DNA of 64,000 nucleotides from JACDAE01 sp963717195 (GCA_963717195.1 CAVQVR010000006.1:62001-126000); one strand, 5' to 3'. Shown: positions 26,116 to 36,010, counted from the stretch's first letter. The notes: generated from the sequence alone by a model not told the origin. Numbers and translations: made by a program.

Positions 26116-26583
26116 ATGAAATGTCCATTTTGCGGCGGCACCGAGTCTCGCGTAAAAGACTCACGCGATATCGGCGACGCTATTCACCGACGACGCGAAT
26201 GCGAGCATTGTAAGGGCCGTTTCAGCACGTACGAACGCGTCGAGAAATTTCACTTGATGATCATTAAACGCGACCAGCGACGCGAACCTTTTGATCGCCA
26301 GAAGCTTTCTATGGGCCTCCGCAAAGCCTGTGAGAAACGTCCACTCCCCGCCGGTGAAATCGAAAATGCCGTTGAGGAAATCGAGCAAGAACTCTATCGC
26401 TTCGGCAAACAGGAACTCCCCAGCAGCGTCATTGGCGAACTGGTGATGGATCGTCTGCGCTCCATGGATAAAATCGCTTATATCCGCTTCGCCAGCGTCT
26501 ATCGCTCCTTCGGCGATGTCGAAACGATGTTTGAAGAAATACAAAAACTGGTGCACCGCGAAATACCTGACACGGGCTTGTAA
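26116..26583 (+). CDS. nrdR: Transcriptional repressor NrdR
   Basis: The protein begins with the NrdR zinc ribbon (MKCPFCGGTESRVKDSR ... CEHCKGRFSTYER) and continues with an ATP-cone domain (FDRQKLSMGLRKACEKRP). NrdR senses ATP/dATP and represses ribonucleotide reductase genes. The ATG at 26116 places the zinc ribbon at the N-terminus as in all family members; a GTG six codons upstream is less likely. Length 155 residues is normal. No nrd gene or clear NrdR box is in the window. Confidence 0.96.
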   Translation: MKCPFCGGTESRVKDSRDIGDAIHRRRECEHCKGRFSTYERVEKFHLMIIKRDQRREPFDRQKLSMGLRKACEKRPLPAGEIENAVEEIEQELYRFGKQELPSSVIGELVMDRLRSMDKIAYIRFASVYRSFGDVETMFEEIQKLVHREIPDTGL

Positions 26584-26662
26584 ACCCTGATACGAACCAC
26601 GACGATGGGCTTGTTCACTTCGTTCACCGCGCTCCCTACCCCCCCACACGGGCTTGTAAACC
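26570..26662 (+). repeat. 17-bp direct repeat at the end of nrdR
   Basis: ACACGGGCTTGTAAACC occurs at 26570-26586, covering the nrdR stop, and again at 26646-26662. A partial copy GGGCTTGT lies between at 26607. This looks like a small local duplication. Confidence 0.7.
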
Positions 26663-26675
26663 GCGCCCCAGCCCC

Positions 26676-27107
26676 TCACCACTCTCTTCTACGTGCCTCC
26701 ACCTTGCGCAGGCGACGACTGAGTGCCGCTAGCAACTTTAACGCCATAGCAGGATGTTGCCGCAATACCCCACGGAAATCCCACACTGGCAGCACCAGCA
26801 CATCAGCATCCACCAGCGCTGTAGCCGTCGCTGAACGAGGCAGATCATCTAATAATGCCATCTCACCCATCACTTCCCCCGGCCCCATCACACCAATCTC
26901 TACTTCCGCTCGATCAGGATCATTTGCCTGCGTCAGACGTATCTTCCCACTCTTCAATACGTAGAGCCCCACACCAGTATCTCCCTGCGTAAAAATGGTT
27001 GAGCCTGTTCCATAGGTACGCTCCTGGCAACTCCCAGCCAGTACCTGCAATTCCTTCTTGTCTAATGTTGAGAAAAGGTCTACATGCGCAAGTGTCTCTT
27101 CATTCAT
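26676..27107 (-). CDS. Cyclic nucleotide-binding domain protein
   Basis: The 143-residue product is a single cNMP-binding domain of the CRP/FNR or PKA-regulatory type: FSTLDKKELQVLAG, GSTIFTQGDTGVGLYVL, and the phosphate-binding cassette MGEMALLDDLPRSATATAL, with Gly-Glu and Arg in place. No helix-turn-helix follows, so it is not a classic CRP regulator. It may be a stand-alone sensor acting through protein contacts. ATG 27107 with AAAGGC upstream is preferred over a TTG six codons earlier. It is convergent with nrdR. Confidence 0.88.
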   Translation of the reverse strand: MNEETLAHVDLFSTLDKKELQVLAGSCQERTYGTGSTIFTQGDTGVGLYVLKSGKIRLTQANDPDRAEVEIGVMGPGEVMGEMALLDDLPRSATATALVDADVLVLPVWDFRGVLRQHPAMALKLLAALSRRLRKVEARRREW

Positions 27108-27182
27108 CGGATCTACGCCTTTCAAAAATAGGTATTTACTTTTCTAGACTTTATCAGCCTCTTAGCAATTATAACATTATGC

Positions 27183-27219
27183 AACGTAGAGTGCCCGCCT
27201 ATGCGGGTAGCGCTACGTT
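27183..27219. repeat. Long hairpin upstream of the TPR gene
   Basis: AACGTAG ... TGCCCGC pairs with GCGGGTA ... CTACGTT with one small bulge. It lies in the divergent gap between the cNMP-binding gene and the TPR gene and may be an operator or leader hairpin. Confidence 0.5.
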
Positions 27220-27332
27220 CTTGTTTGCTTTGACTTTCCCTGCCATACGCACTACAATGAACATAGCAACAGAGAACGTAGCAACAAAAACCTGTTGATC
27301 TTCCCTTTCACGCTTTGAAGGATTCACAAATC

Positions 27333-29579
27333 ATGACGATAGATTCAAACGATCAGGTCGGAAAAGAAAAAGAGCGCCAGACTGGTGAACGCCGCTTTCA
27401 GGATGGTGTCGAAGCATACAATGATGGTAACCTGGACAAGGCTATCGAAGCATTCGGTGACGCTGAAATCCGCTTTCGTTTGATCGGCGATTTCAAACGT
27501 GCAGGAGACAGCCGAACACTTATCGCGGAAGCACAGCGTGAAAATAACACGCTTGAACTGGCTATCAACAGTTACCGCCGTGCACAGAATCTCTACCGCG
27601 ATGCAGGTCAACCCCTCCTTGAAGCCAGCAGTTCACTTTCGATTGGACACGCAGAACGCCAGATGACTCACCTGGATCGCGCACAGGATGCCTATCAGGC
27701 GGCACAACAGCTCTATCGCACCCACCAGAACGTGCAGGGATTGGGCACTATCGAGCTGGCACTGGGACATATCGAATTGCAACGTGGAAATACTGCCTAT
27801 GCCAACGAACATTATCAGGATGCTATTCGCTATTTTCATGCAGCTCACGATACTATTAATGAGGCAGATGCCAGCCGCAGCCTCGCCGATATACAGCGCC
27901 TTGCCCGCCACTTCGATGATGCCCTCACCGCTTATCAGCAAGCTCTGGACATCTATCGAGCAGCACAGGATAACTTCGGCGTCATCGATGCCCTGCTCGG
28001 ACTCGGCCGCATCTACCTCGACCAGGAACAGATCGATCAGGCGGCTGACACCTTTGCCGATGCTCTCAACCAGGCCGACAAACTCGAATATGAGCTAGGG
28101 GAAGCCGATGCAAACCTGGGCCTGGCCGAAATATCCTTTCTACAACAGCGCATCGATCAGGCGCTCATCGGTGCACAAGCCGCCTTACAACTCTATACCG
28201 ATCAGCGCAATGCACTCGGCGTGGCACAGGCCAGCCGCCTTCTAGGCGAGGTCAATCTGCGCCGGGGCCAGCTCTCTTACGCAAATTCGCTTATGGAACG
28301 CGCTCTTCGCACCTATCAATCTGTCGCCTTTCGCATGGGACAGGCCGAAACAACCGTGGGCCTGGGTGAAATTCAGTTCCGACGTGGCTTCCTGGATCGC
28401 GCTAGCAAAACCCTTCTGGATGCTCGTCAACAGGCACATAAACTCGGCAATACACTGGTAGAAAGTAGAGCGTTGCTGACCCTTGGTGATATCTACCAGC
28501 AATCAGGCCAACCTGGTCAGGCAAGAAACACTTACGACGAGGCCAGAATACATAGCCAGGCATTGGGCGAAACTGCTGCTGCACGCATCGTAGCATTGGC
28601 CGAGGTTCGTCTCGCCCGCCTCGCTATCCTGGCAGGTGATTTTAAAGACGTGGATTCCCATCTTGCTCAGGCCAATGCTGCAATGACAAAAAATCCGTTC
28701 GCCGCTCTGATCAGTCTTCATAGTACCTTCATCCAGGGCCAGATCTACCTCACTCAGGGTGATTTTGCGCAGGCGGAAAAGTACTATAGCAACGCCCACA
28801 ATAGGGCAGAAGCGCAGCAAGAACCACTACTGGCCGCAGAAGCTATCCTGGGTATGGCGCAGGCACGCCTCGCCCGTGAAGACCTGGATGCCGCGCTAGA
28901 AACCTTTCTGGCCGCTGGCCGCGCCTTCCAGGTGGTTGAAAGTACTAACGGCGATGGTTCCGCAGTTCTCGGCGTCGCTCAGGTTCACATGGGCCAGCAA
29001 AAGTGGGACGAGGCACTAGAAAACTGCGAAGCCGCCTTGACCCGCTTTAGTCAGGCCAACGATTCTCCTGGACAGGCTGATGCTTTCCTGACGCGCGGCC
29101 TTGCTCACCGCGGTCGAGACGAAAACGACGAGGCTCTGGCAGATTTTGAGCAGGCTCTGAAACTTTACCAGCAGCAGCGTCGTCCCCTGGGAGTTGCCGA
29201 TGCCCGTTACGCACGTGCTGGCATCTTCCTCCAGCAGGGTGATCTGGAACGCACCAGAGATGAACAGACAAAAGCGATCACTCAGGTCGAAAACGTCATG
29301 AACAGTATCAACACACCGCAACAATGGAGCCTGTTCCTGCGCCAGTACGCCGATCTGTACGCACAAACAATTGTTACCGATATACGACGTCATGCGGATG
29401 CACAGGCACGCACGCTTGCACAAAATTTCGCCCGTATCGCGGGTCCAAAAGAACTCTTACAGAACGTGCAAACATACGAGCGCGATCTAGATACTGGAGG
29501 TGAGGATTTGAGTCCAGAGGAAGTAGGGACAAACCAGGATCTGCTCAAGCGCATTCGACAGGTGGCTAGAGTGTTGTAA
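27333..29579 (+). CDS. Large tetratricopeptide repeat protein
   Basis: The 748-residue product is almost entirely TPR-like helix pairs: about 16 repeats of 35-40 residues with patterns such as DKAIEAFGDAEIRFRLIGD, DDALTAYQQALDIYRAAQD and DEALADFEQALKLYQQQRR. There is no signal peptide, membrane helix or enzymatic domain, so it is a cytoplasmic scaffold. The ATG at 27333 is preferred; a TTG six codons upstream overlaps the ribosome binding site AAGGA. Two unrecognised genes follow on the same strand at 140-150 base spacing, perhaps a functional group. Confidence 0.9.
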   Translation: MTIDSNDQVGKEKERQTGERRFQDGVEAYNDGNLDKAIEAFGDAEIRFRLIGDFKRAGDSRTLIAEAQRENNTLELAINSYRRAQNLYRDAGQPLLEASSSLSIGHAERQMTHLDRAQDAYQAAQQLYRTHQNVQGLGTIELALGHIELQRGNTAYANEHYQDAIRYFHAAHDTINEADASRSLADIQRLARHFDDALTAYQQALDIYRAAQDNFGVIDALLGLGRIYLDQEQIDQAADTFADALNQADKLEYELGEADANLGLAEISFLQQRIDQALIGAQAALQLYTDQRNALGVAQASRLLGEVNLRRGQLSYANSLMERALRTYQSVAFRMGQAETTVGLGEIQFRRGFLDRASKTLLDARQQAHKLGNTLVESRALLTLGDIYQQSGQPGQARNTYDEARIHSQALGETAAARIVALAEVRLARLAILAGDFKDVDSHLAQANAAMTKNPFAALISLHSTFIQGQIYLTQGDFAQAEKYYSNAHNRAEAQQEPLLAAEAILGMAQARLAREDLDAALETFLAAGRAFQVVESTNGDGSAVLGVAQVHMGQQKWDEALENCEAALTRFSQANDSPGQADAFLTRGLAHRGRDENDEALADFEQALKLYQQQRRPLGVADARYARAGIFLQQGDLERTRDEQTKAITQVENVMNSINTPQQWSLFLRQYADLYAQTIVTDIRRHADAQARTLAQNFARIAGPKELLQNVQTYERDLDTGGEDLSPEEVGTNQDLLKRIRQVARVL

Positions 29580-29719
29580 TATGTCGGCAACCGTGCGAAA
29601 GTAAATGCCATTAGCGCTGGTTTATGATATAGTCAACTTAACCAATCAAAACGTACCAGGCAATGATCGCGTCTCTATAGCGGCTCATTGACTTAGATAC
29701 TGAAGGGAAACGCCTAATT

Positions 29720-30517
29720 ATGGGTATGCAATTTTTACGTGGTAGTGCACAGGCACCGAAAGGACATGCCATTTTTGTTGCACGCAGCACTGGGAACTCA
29801 CGCACCGTCTATTGTACGTACTGCGTTGTGCCACCGATACCCATGTCACTCACAAAGTATCTTCCTCCCCTCTTCGCTGCACAAATTCCTGCCGAAGAAC
29901 TGCGTGAAAGTCAGAGCGTCGTCAATGGCATGCCAATTCCACCTATGCTTGAAGAAGCAAGTAGCATGGAATATCTGGAACGCCTCGCCGATCTCCGTAA
30001 TGACGACTTCTGCGACGTTGGTATGGTCAGCCCAGGGGATGAAGGGGCACGTGTACAAATGGCAATTCTTGCTTGCCAGGAATATGGGCAACTGTACTCA
30101 TCCTACATTGCGGCGGCTGGACAACTCTCGCAATCTTCCTCTTCTACGTCACAAGCAAGCCTGGAAGCTCCTGCGCTTGACGACATGGATGCTGAGGAAT
30201 TGTTGATCCAGACGATGTCCGATCGACAGAAGCTAACCGAACTGGGCAAGCTCGTAGGTATAGCTCGCTATGCCGTCGGGGGACATGATACGCCTCTTTT
30301 GCAAGATACCAGGCGCAGGATGCAACGTATTACAAGCAGGTTAGCGGAAAAATATCGTGGTTCAGATCTTGTTGCCAGCGCCGTTGATCCTCGCGAACGC
30401 GGTGCACAACTGGCGGAACTCTATCTGAGCCGCGCCTTCAAGTTGCTCGACGAGGAATATGCAGATATTCCAGGCATCGAGCGCTCGATCCGCGAATTAC
30501 AAGAAGGTTCGCATTGA
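29720..30517 (+). CDS. Hypothetical protein (265 residues)
   Basis: I do not recognise a family. The N-terminal 50 residues include TVYCTYCVVPPIPMSLTKYL, which resembles the start of a compact alpha/beta domain. A Ser/Gln-rich linker (near residue 145) separates it from a helical, charged C-terminal domain (MSDRQKLTELGKLVGIARYA). There is no signal peptide or membrane helix. AAGGG lies ten bases before the ATG. It follows the TPR gene by 140 bases in the same direction, so a partner role is possible. Confidence 0.75.
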   Translation: MGMQFLRGSAQAPKGHAIFVARSTGNSRTVYCTYCVVPPIPMSLTKYLPPLFAAQIPAEELRESQSVVNGMPIPPMLEEASSMEYLERLADLRNDDFCDVGMVSPGDEGARVQMAILACQEYGQLYSSYIAAAGQLSQSSSSTSQASLEAPALDDMDAEELLIQTMSDRQKLTELGKLVGIARYAVGGHDTPLLQDTRRRMQRITSRLAEKYRGSDLVASAVDPRERGAQLAELYLSRAFKLLDEEYADIPGIERSIRELQEGSH

Positions 30518-30667
30518 GAGCTTTCGTAATATATTTTATTATGGCATTCTCAAAGCGAAACAAAATAGTACCTATGACTTCTTCGCTCTCCATATTCTAA
30601 AGCGGAAAGTAAACAGAGAGAGTTGGAAAAGTCAATTAAATGAGATTAATATCAGGAGTTCGTTTTT

Positions 30668-32116
30668 ATGGCCGCTGTTGAATTGAGGCTCGACCTCTCA
30701 GCATTAATTAATGCATTAGTCGCTAATGATAAAGCACCTATTCTGGACACCGCTCGCAATTATCTGCGGCATGGCGACAACCTCTCAGTCATTCTGGGCC
30801 GCGTAGGCATGGTTGCCGCGCAGGGAGACGTAGATGGGCATCCTACCATCACCCTTGCCGCTGCCGCCATGTTGTCTCGCCTCCTGCATACGCTTCCAGA
30901 ACCGCTCGATCCGCAGGGGCAGACAAAAGACTCTATTTTGCCTCTCTTTATAGAACCTTCACTATTTGCTGCGGCTTCTGTAAAGGCTGCTAATAACACA
31001 TCTCCCCAGCATCCCGCACCATTCTTTCCTAGCGGCCTGGGAGAAGGACAGAGCGTCAATGAGGCTGTACACCAGGCAATATACAATAACGATGCACTCA
31101 TGACTGAACGCCTCCTTCTTGGCCTCTATGGCACTGGCGCGGACTATCGTGCTCTAGAAGCACGTGTCTATGAAGGTATTGCCACGACCTTTCAGAATGC
31201 CGGTCACCCTCTCATCTTTGCAGTACGGGGATTTCAATTGCTGGATGCCGTGGAATGGAGTGAGTATACTCCTATCCTCCTCCATTGGCTCACCCCACAT
31301 CTGCCTTTGCGTCCAGAGACCGAACAGCCGGAGTGGGTTGAAGTTGTCCATAACTATGCTTCCGATCCCGCACACGACATGACCAGCATTCGCACCCGTC
31401 TCTCAGCACCAAAAGGTGAGAATGCACTACCCCTCCACAAACTTATTCTCAGTGACGCCGATACTGCTCAGGTCTGCCAGGGCGTCTATGATGCTATTAT
31501 CAAAGGTGGTGCTTCACCACGTGGCGTTGGCTCGGTCATCGCACTGGCTGCCGCCGACGTAATGAACAGAGTCGGCGATGGCGACCGTGATCTCTTCGTA
31601 CACGTCGCACACGGCCTGCTCTTCTCATCTGCCATACACACCGTCTTTCACCAGATCCAGGATGTGGAGGTTCTGCCGCTCCTCTTCACCTCCGCAGCCT
31701 TTATTAACGCACTGCAAAAAGAGATTGAGACACAGCCGGAAGCCGACGAGCGCTCATCCGCCGTCGCCAGCGCGTCATCATCAATTATCGGCGGTGGCCT
31801 GATCGCCGCCTCTCAGTTGGAGGCGCTTACGGCTCAATTGAAAGCACGCGATCTCGTAGGAGCCACCGCAACGACACGCCGCTACCTCATACTTGGACAC
31901 GATCCACGCGCCCTCTTCGGCACCATCGCGCTTGCCGCCAGTTTGGCCGACGCTACCGCCGACCAGGGCCATACCCTGCAGATCGTTCACGCTGCCGCCG
32001 AAGAATTCCTGAACTGGCCTACGACTCTCTCTACTACCAATCATGAAATTCTGTTGCAGGCCGCCTTACGCGCAGCCGCTTTCAGCAAACGCGACCCCTT
32101 CGTTGAAAACCTGTAG
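30668..32116 (+). CDS. Hypothetical protein (482 residues)
   Basis: This is a soluble, alanine- and leucine-rich, all-helical protein. Several His-containing helices (FVHVAHGLLFSSAIHTVFHQ, LQIVHAAAEEF) suggest a metal site or a questin-oxidase-like helical fold, but the resemblance is too weak to name. A region of small residues near residue 375 separates two similar halves: both contain HGDNLSVILGRVGMVAA / LGHDPRALFGTIALAAS-type segments, hinting at internal duplication. CAGGAG lies eight bases upstream of the ATG. Confidence 0.75.
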   Translation: MAAVELRLDLSALINALVANDKAPILDTARNYLRHGDNLSVILGRVGMVAAQGDVDGHPTITLAAAAMLSRLLHTLPEPLDPQGQTKDSILPLFIEPSLFAAASVKAANNTSPQHPAPFFPSGLGEGQSVNEAVHQAIYNNDALMTERLLLGLYGTGADYRALEARVYEGIATTFQNAGHPLIFAVRGFQLLDAVEWSEYTPILLHWLTPHLPLRPETEQPEWVEVVHNYASDPAHDMTSIRTRLSAPKGENALPLHKLILSDADTAQVCQGVYDAIIKGGASPRGVGSVIALAAADVMNRVGDGDRDLFVHVAHGLLFSSAIHTVFHQIQDVEVLPLLFTSAAFINALQKEIETQPEADERSSAVASASSSIIGGGLIAASQLEALTAQLKARDLVGATATTRRYLILGHDPRALFGTIALAASLADATADQGHTLQIVHAAAEEFLNWPTTLSTTNHEILLQAALRAAAFSKRDPFVENL

Positions 32117-32121
32117 GGGCC

Positions 32122-32187
32122 GCGTTGACGCCGCCCAGGTGTGTCCGGTGCATGTATCTTCCGGACACACCTGGGCGGCGTCAACGC
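32122..32187. repeat. Perfect 27-bp palindromic repeat element
   Basis: Arms 32122-32148 and 32161-32187 pair perfectly around a 12-base loop; TGTAGGGGCC precedes the left arm. The arm contains GCGTTGACGCC and CCAGGTGTGTC, modules shared with repeats near 49.7 and 63.6 kb. It lies 95 bases upstream of a binding-protein gene. Confidence 0.85.
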
Positions 32188-32281
32188 AACGATTGTCATT
32201 CAATTCGCATTTAAGTTATTGCACGCTAATGTATCCTATTGGTATAAAGGATTTTTTAAAAGCTTCAAAGGAGACGTACTC

Positions 32282-34015
32282 ATGTTTCTTTCTCATAAGA
32301 AGAAATATATAACAAAGCTTCTACCAATCGCATTCTGCCTCCTCGGTTTACTCTTGACCAGTTGTAACCTGTTTGGAGGCAATACACCATCTAAAAAAAT
32401 ACTGGTCAAGGCACCAGCAAGCAAGCAGACCTATACTATTCCAGAAACAGGTATTACTGATTTTGCCACGCTTGATCCGGCACTGGCGGATGATAGCACC
32501 TCAACCAGCCCGATTCAAATGATGTATACCGGGCTCGTTCAACTGAATGATCAATTACAAATTCAACCACAACTTGCTCAGTCCTGGAGTCTAGGCAGCG
32601 ATGGTGTAACCTGGACCTTCCACCTGCGCCCCAACCTTAAATTCAACGACGGTAAACCACTGACCTCCGCCGATGTGGCCTATAGCCTCGACCGCGCTTT
32701 GCAACCAGCCACGCGCTCGACGGTTGCTCCACTCTACCTGGGATTGATCCGCGACGCTGATCAGTTACTGGCTGACAGAATCCCGACCCTTATCGGCGAT
32801 AGCATTCAGACACCCGACGCCAATACTGTGATCATTACTACACGCAAGAAAGCTGCTTATTTCCTTTCTATGCTTACCATGCCCTGCTCCTACGTTGTCG
32901 AGAAAAGCCTGATTACACAGTATGGCACAGGCTTCACCGACCATTTAACGCAAGGTGGTGGTGCTGGACCATTCAAAGTCGCACAGTATATCCATGGACA
33001 GACGCTCTCTTTTGTGCCCAATCCATACTACTATGGTCTCAAACCACAGCTCCAGCATGTGACGTTCGCCTTCTATCCATCGGATGACGCAGCCTACCAG
33101 GCATATCTGGCCAATCGCGTTGATACAACTGGCGTCCCACTTTCTATCTACGCAACCGACAAAAAGCGCAAAGATTTCTATCAGATACCGCAGTTGTGGA
33201 CCAACTATTACACCATGAATTACCTGGTCAAGCCTTTCGATAATATCCACATCCGCCAGGCATTCGAACTGGCCATCAATAAAGAAACTATCGCCAACAC
33301 AGTCTGGAAAAGTACCGTCGTGCCCACCAACCATATCGTGCCACAGGGCATGCCCGGTTACAATCCAAATCTGACTGGCCCCGATGGCACACAGAGCCTG
33401 ACAGGTAATGCAACCCTCGCTCAGAGCCTGCTGCAACAAGGGCTCAAGGAAGAGGGCTGGACCAGCGTATCACAGATGCCAGCTATCACCCTGACGTACG
33501 CTTCAGGCATCTCCAGCTTTGATCAGGAAGTTGCATCTCTCGTGCAGATGTGGCAAAAAGTGCTCAACGTCCACGTCTCAACCAACACACTCGACTACAA
33601 CACGCTGCTCGACAAGATCACAGCCTCAACCGGAAGCCAGGACGGACTTCAGTTCTGGGGTCTCGCGTGGGTCGGCGAATATCCCGATCCTCAGGATTGG
33701 CTCTCCCTCCAGTTTGGTCAGGGAGTGGTCAACAATAATATGAACTATGGGCAGAATGTGGGCGCTGATGCGGCTCAACAGCAGGCAACGCAACAAACTC
33801 TTGCCAATGCTGATGCGAACTTCCAGACAGAGGCACGCGTCCAGGCCTACCAGCAAGCGGAACAGCAGCTTGTCAAAGACGTTGCCTGGCTGCCAATGGA
33901 ACAGGTCACATCGACCTTCCTGCGCTCACCTTTTATCGTTGGTATCGTCGACAACGCTCAGGGAATAATGCCATCCGATGATTGGGCGAAAATCTATCGC
34001 TTACAATTACAATAA
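32282..34015 (+). CDS. Oligopeptide ABC transporter substrate-binding lipoprotein (paralogue 1)
   Basis: A lipoprotein signal with lipobox LLTSC precedes an SBP_bac_5 domain (PF00496). Family segments include WTFHLRPNLKFNDGKPLTSA and NIHIRQAFELAINKE, with DDWAKIY close to the end. It would capture oligopeptides at the outer face of the membrane and deliver them to a permease. No permease is adjacent; the gene at 34256 and the broken one at 43348 are close paralogues, so it may use the oppBCDF system there. AAGGAG lies nine bases before the ATG. Length is 577 residues. Confidence 0.92.
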   Translation: MFLSHKKKYITKLLPIAFCLLGLLLTSCNLFGGNTPSKKILVKAPASKQTYTIPETGITDFATLDPALADDSTSTSPIQMMYTGLVQLNDQLQIQPQLAQSWSLGSDGVTWTFHLRPNLKFNDGKPLTSADVAYSLDRALQPATRSTVAPLYLGLIRDADQLLADRIPTLIGDSIQTPDANTVIITTRKKAAYFLSMLTMPCSYVVEKSLITQYGTGFTDHLTQGGGAGPFKVAQYIHGQTLSFVPNPYYYGLKPQLQHVTFAFYPSDDAAYQAYLANRVDTTGVPLSIYATDKKRKDFYQIPQLWTNYYTMNYLVKPFDNIHIRQAFELAINKETIANTVWKSTVVPTNHIVPQGMPGYNPNLTGPDGTQSLTGNATLAQSLLQQGLKEEGWTSVSQMPAITLTYASGISSFDQEVASLVQMWQKVLNVHVSTNTLDYNTLLDKITASTGSQDGLQFWGLAWVGEYPDPQDWLSLQFGQGVVNNNMNYGQNVGADAAQQQATQQTLANADANFQTEARVQAYQQAEQQLVKDVAWLPMEQVTSTFLRSPFIVGIVDNAQGIMPSDDWAKIYRLQLQ

Positions 34016-34026
34016 GCTTGCAGCAG

Positions 34027-34233
34027 TGCTCTGTTGACGTTCAAATGAACCTTGATCCGTACACGCGGTGGCGCACGGATTAATAAATGGCACGGGTTAA
34101 TAAATGGCACCCCTACACCAGGCGCATCGCAGGTGAAGAGAGGGAAATCGTTGCTGAACCAACTGGTGTAGGGGTGCCATTTATTAACCCGTGCGTCCAC
34201 CACCAGATCCGTTAAATGACCGTCAACAGAGCA
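34027..34233. repeat. Nested palindromic element between two paralogous binding-protein genes
   Basis: Inner arms 34090-34120 and 34164-34194 are a perfect 31-bp inverted repeat containing TAATAAATGGCACCCCTACA. Outer ends TGCTCTGTTGACG (34027-34039) and its complement (34221-34233) are also perfect, with partial pairing between. The whole 207-bp unit resembles a miniature inverted-repeat element; a TTAATAAATGG segment is repeated once on the left side. Confidence 0.85.
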
Positions 34234-34255
34234 GTAGATCAAGGAGCATGCACCG

Positions 34256-36010
34256 ATGCAATCCAGTAAGAAAGGTACGTTATCCATCCTTTCACTTCTG
34301 CTTATCCTGTTCTTAGCCGCCTGTGATAGCAACACTGCGCCACCACAGCAAGGGCCAGGGGCACCAACAAAAGCGACACAGGACAAACAGGTTCTGGTGC
34401 AACCTTACACCGATATCTCCGATCTGAGCACGCTCGATCCTGCTCTTGTGCAGGACGCCAATGCCAACCAGGCTGTAAATATGCTCTATAACGGCCTGGT
34501 CCAGATCGGCGACCAGGGCACTATCATCAATGTCCTGGCAGCATCGTATCAGGTTTCACCCGATGGCCTTACCTGGACCTTCACTTTACGCAATAAATTG
34601 ACATTTAGCGATGGCACTCCTCTGACCTCAGCGGATGTGGCCTTCAGTCTCGACCGTGCCCTGCGCGTTGGCTCGAAATCTGCCTACGCTGCTTACTCAC
34701 TTGGACTGATCAAAAATGCCGACCGATTGGCGGCGGGACAGTTGAAAACACTTATTGGAAGCAGCATCCAGACTCCTGACGCGCAGACTGTTGTCATCAC
34801 TACAAGCAAAAAGGCGGCCTATTTCCTGTCTATGCTGACCTACCCGGCTGCTTATGTCGTAGAAAAGAGCATGGTCAATCGCTACGGCAACAATTTTACC
34901 AACCATTTGAACGAAGGCGGAGGCTCAGGCCCCTGGATCGTCTCAAAATATGTTCACAACCAGGAAATCGACTTCACGCCCAATATCAACTATTTTGGCA
35001 CTAAACCACAGTTGCGCCTGATTGCCCGTCCATTTTATAAGGTTGATGAAACCGCTTATCGTGCTTATACATCTGATACCCTCAGTTACGCGCTCGTTCC
35101 GGAGGATCAGATGCCCCAGGCGATGGCGCTCTCGAACAATCAGTATCACCAGGAGCCGACGCTCGTTACTGCCTACTACACAATGAACTACCTGGTCAAG
35201 CCTTTCGATAATATCAAGGTGCGGCAGGCATTCGCCCTGGCTCTGAATAAAAATCAGATCGCGGCGAACGCCTATAACGGTTCAGTTATCGCCACAAACC
35301 ATATCGTTCCCCAGGGGATACCGGCCTACAACGCGAAACTTACTGCTCCTGGTAGCGTTACAAATACAGCCGGCAATCCAACCCTGGCAAAAACGCTCTT
35401 TGACGAGGGGCTGCAAGAAGACGGATTGTCCCTATCCGACCTGCCGACAATCACACTTACCGTCTCCACTGGGGGCCTGCCAGATGCGCAGAAAGAGATC
35501 GCACTTGAAACACAGATGTGGCAGAATGCACTTGGCATCACGATCAAAGTCAACGACGAAGACTATACGAAGTTACTCACGGATAGCCAGGCGGCAACGA
35601 ACAACAAAAAGGGCTTGATGTTCTGGGGCCTGGGCTGGATCGGCTATTATCCTGACGCACAGGACTGGCTCTCCGTCCAGTTTGGTCAAGGTGCGGCCAA
35701 TAATAACATGAACTATGGGCAGAACAGTTCTGCAGATGCTTCTCAGCAGCAGTCGGTGCAAAAGCTCCTTACTCAGGCTGATAGCAACCTGAACGCGGTA
35801 CAGCGCCAGCAACAATATATGCAGGCTGAGCAGCAGCTGGTTAACGATGTGGCGTGGCTCCCCATCTACCAGCAAACGCTCACCTATGTGCAGAAGCCGT
35901 GCGTCGTGGGAAGCATGAGCAATGCATTTACCATTACGCCGCCCGATGATTGGAGTAAGGTGTACATTTCGACGGATACGCCGTGCGCGGATACTTCGGG
36001 GTATAAGTGA
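34256..36010 (+). CDS. Oligopeptide ABC transporter substrate-binding lipoprotein (paralogue 2)
   Basis: Signal peptide with lipobox LAAC, a short Pro/Gln/Thr linker, then a full SBP_bac_5 domain. It is clearly similar to the 32282 product throughout (shared SADVA.SLDRAL, KKAAYFLSML and NNNMNYGQN), so the pair arose by duplication. The protein ends with Cys in DTPCADTSGYK, also seen in the 43348 paralogue. AAGGAG lies nine bases before the ATG; the palindromic element ends 22 bases upstream. No permease gene follows. Length is 584 residues. Confidence 0.93.
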   Translation: MQSSKKGTLSILSLLLILFLAACDSNTAPPQQGPGAPTKATQDKQVLVQPYTDISDLSTLDPALVQDANANQAVNMLYNGLVQIGDQGTIINVLAASYQVSPDGLTWTFTLRNKLTFSDGTPLTSADVAFSLDRALRVGSKSAYAAYSLGLIKNADRLAAGQLKTLIGSSIQTPDAQTVVITTSKKAAYFLSMLTYPAAYVVEKSMVNRYGNNFTNHLNEGGGSGPWIVSKYVHNQEIDFTPNINYFGTKPQLRLIARPFYKVDETAYRAYTSDTLSYALVPEDQMPQAMALSNNQYHQEPTLVTAYYTMNYLVKPFDNIKVRQAFALALNKNQIAANAYNGSVIATNHIVPQGIPAYNAKLTAPGSVTNTAGNPTLAKTLFDEGLQEDGLSLSDLPTITLTVSTGGLPDAQKEIALETQMWQNALGITIKVNDEDYTKLLTDSQAATNNKKGLMFWGLGWIGYYPDAQDWLSVQFGQGAANNNMNYGQNSSADASQQQSVQKLLTQADSNLNAVQRQQQYMQAEQQLVNDVAWLPIYQQTLTYVQKPCVVGSMSNAFTITPPDDWSKVYISTDTPCADTSGYK

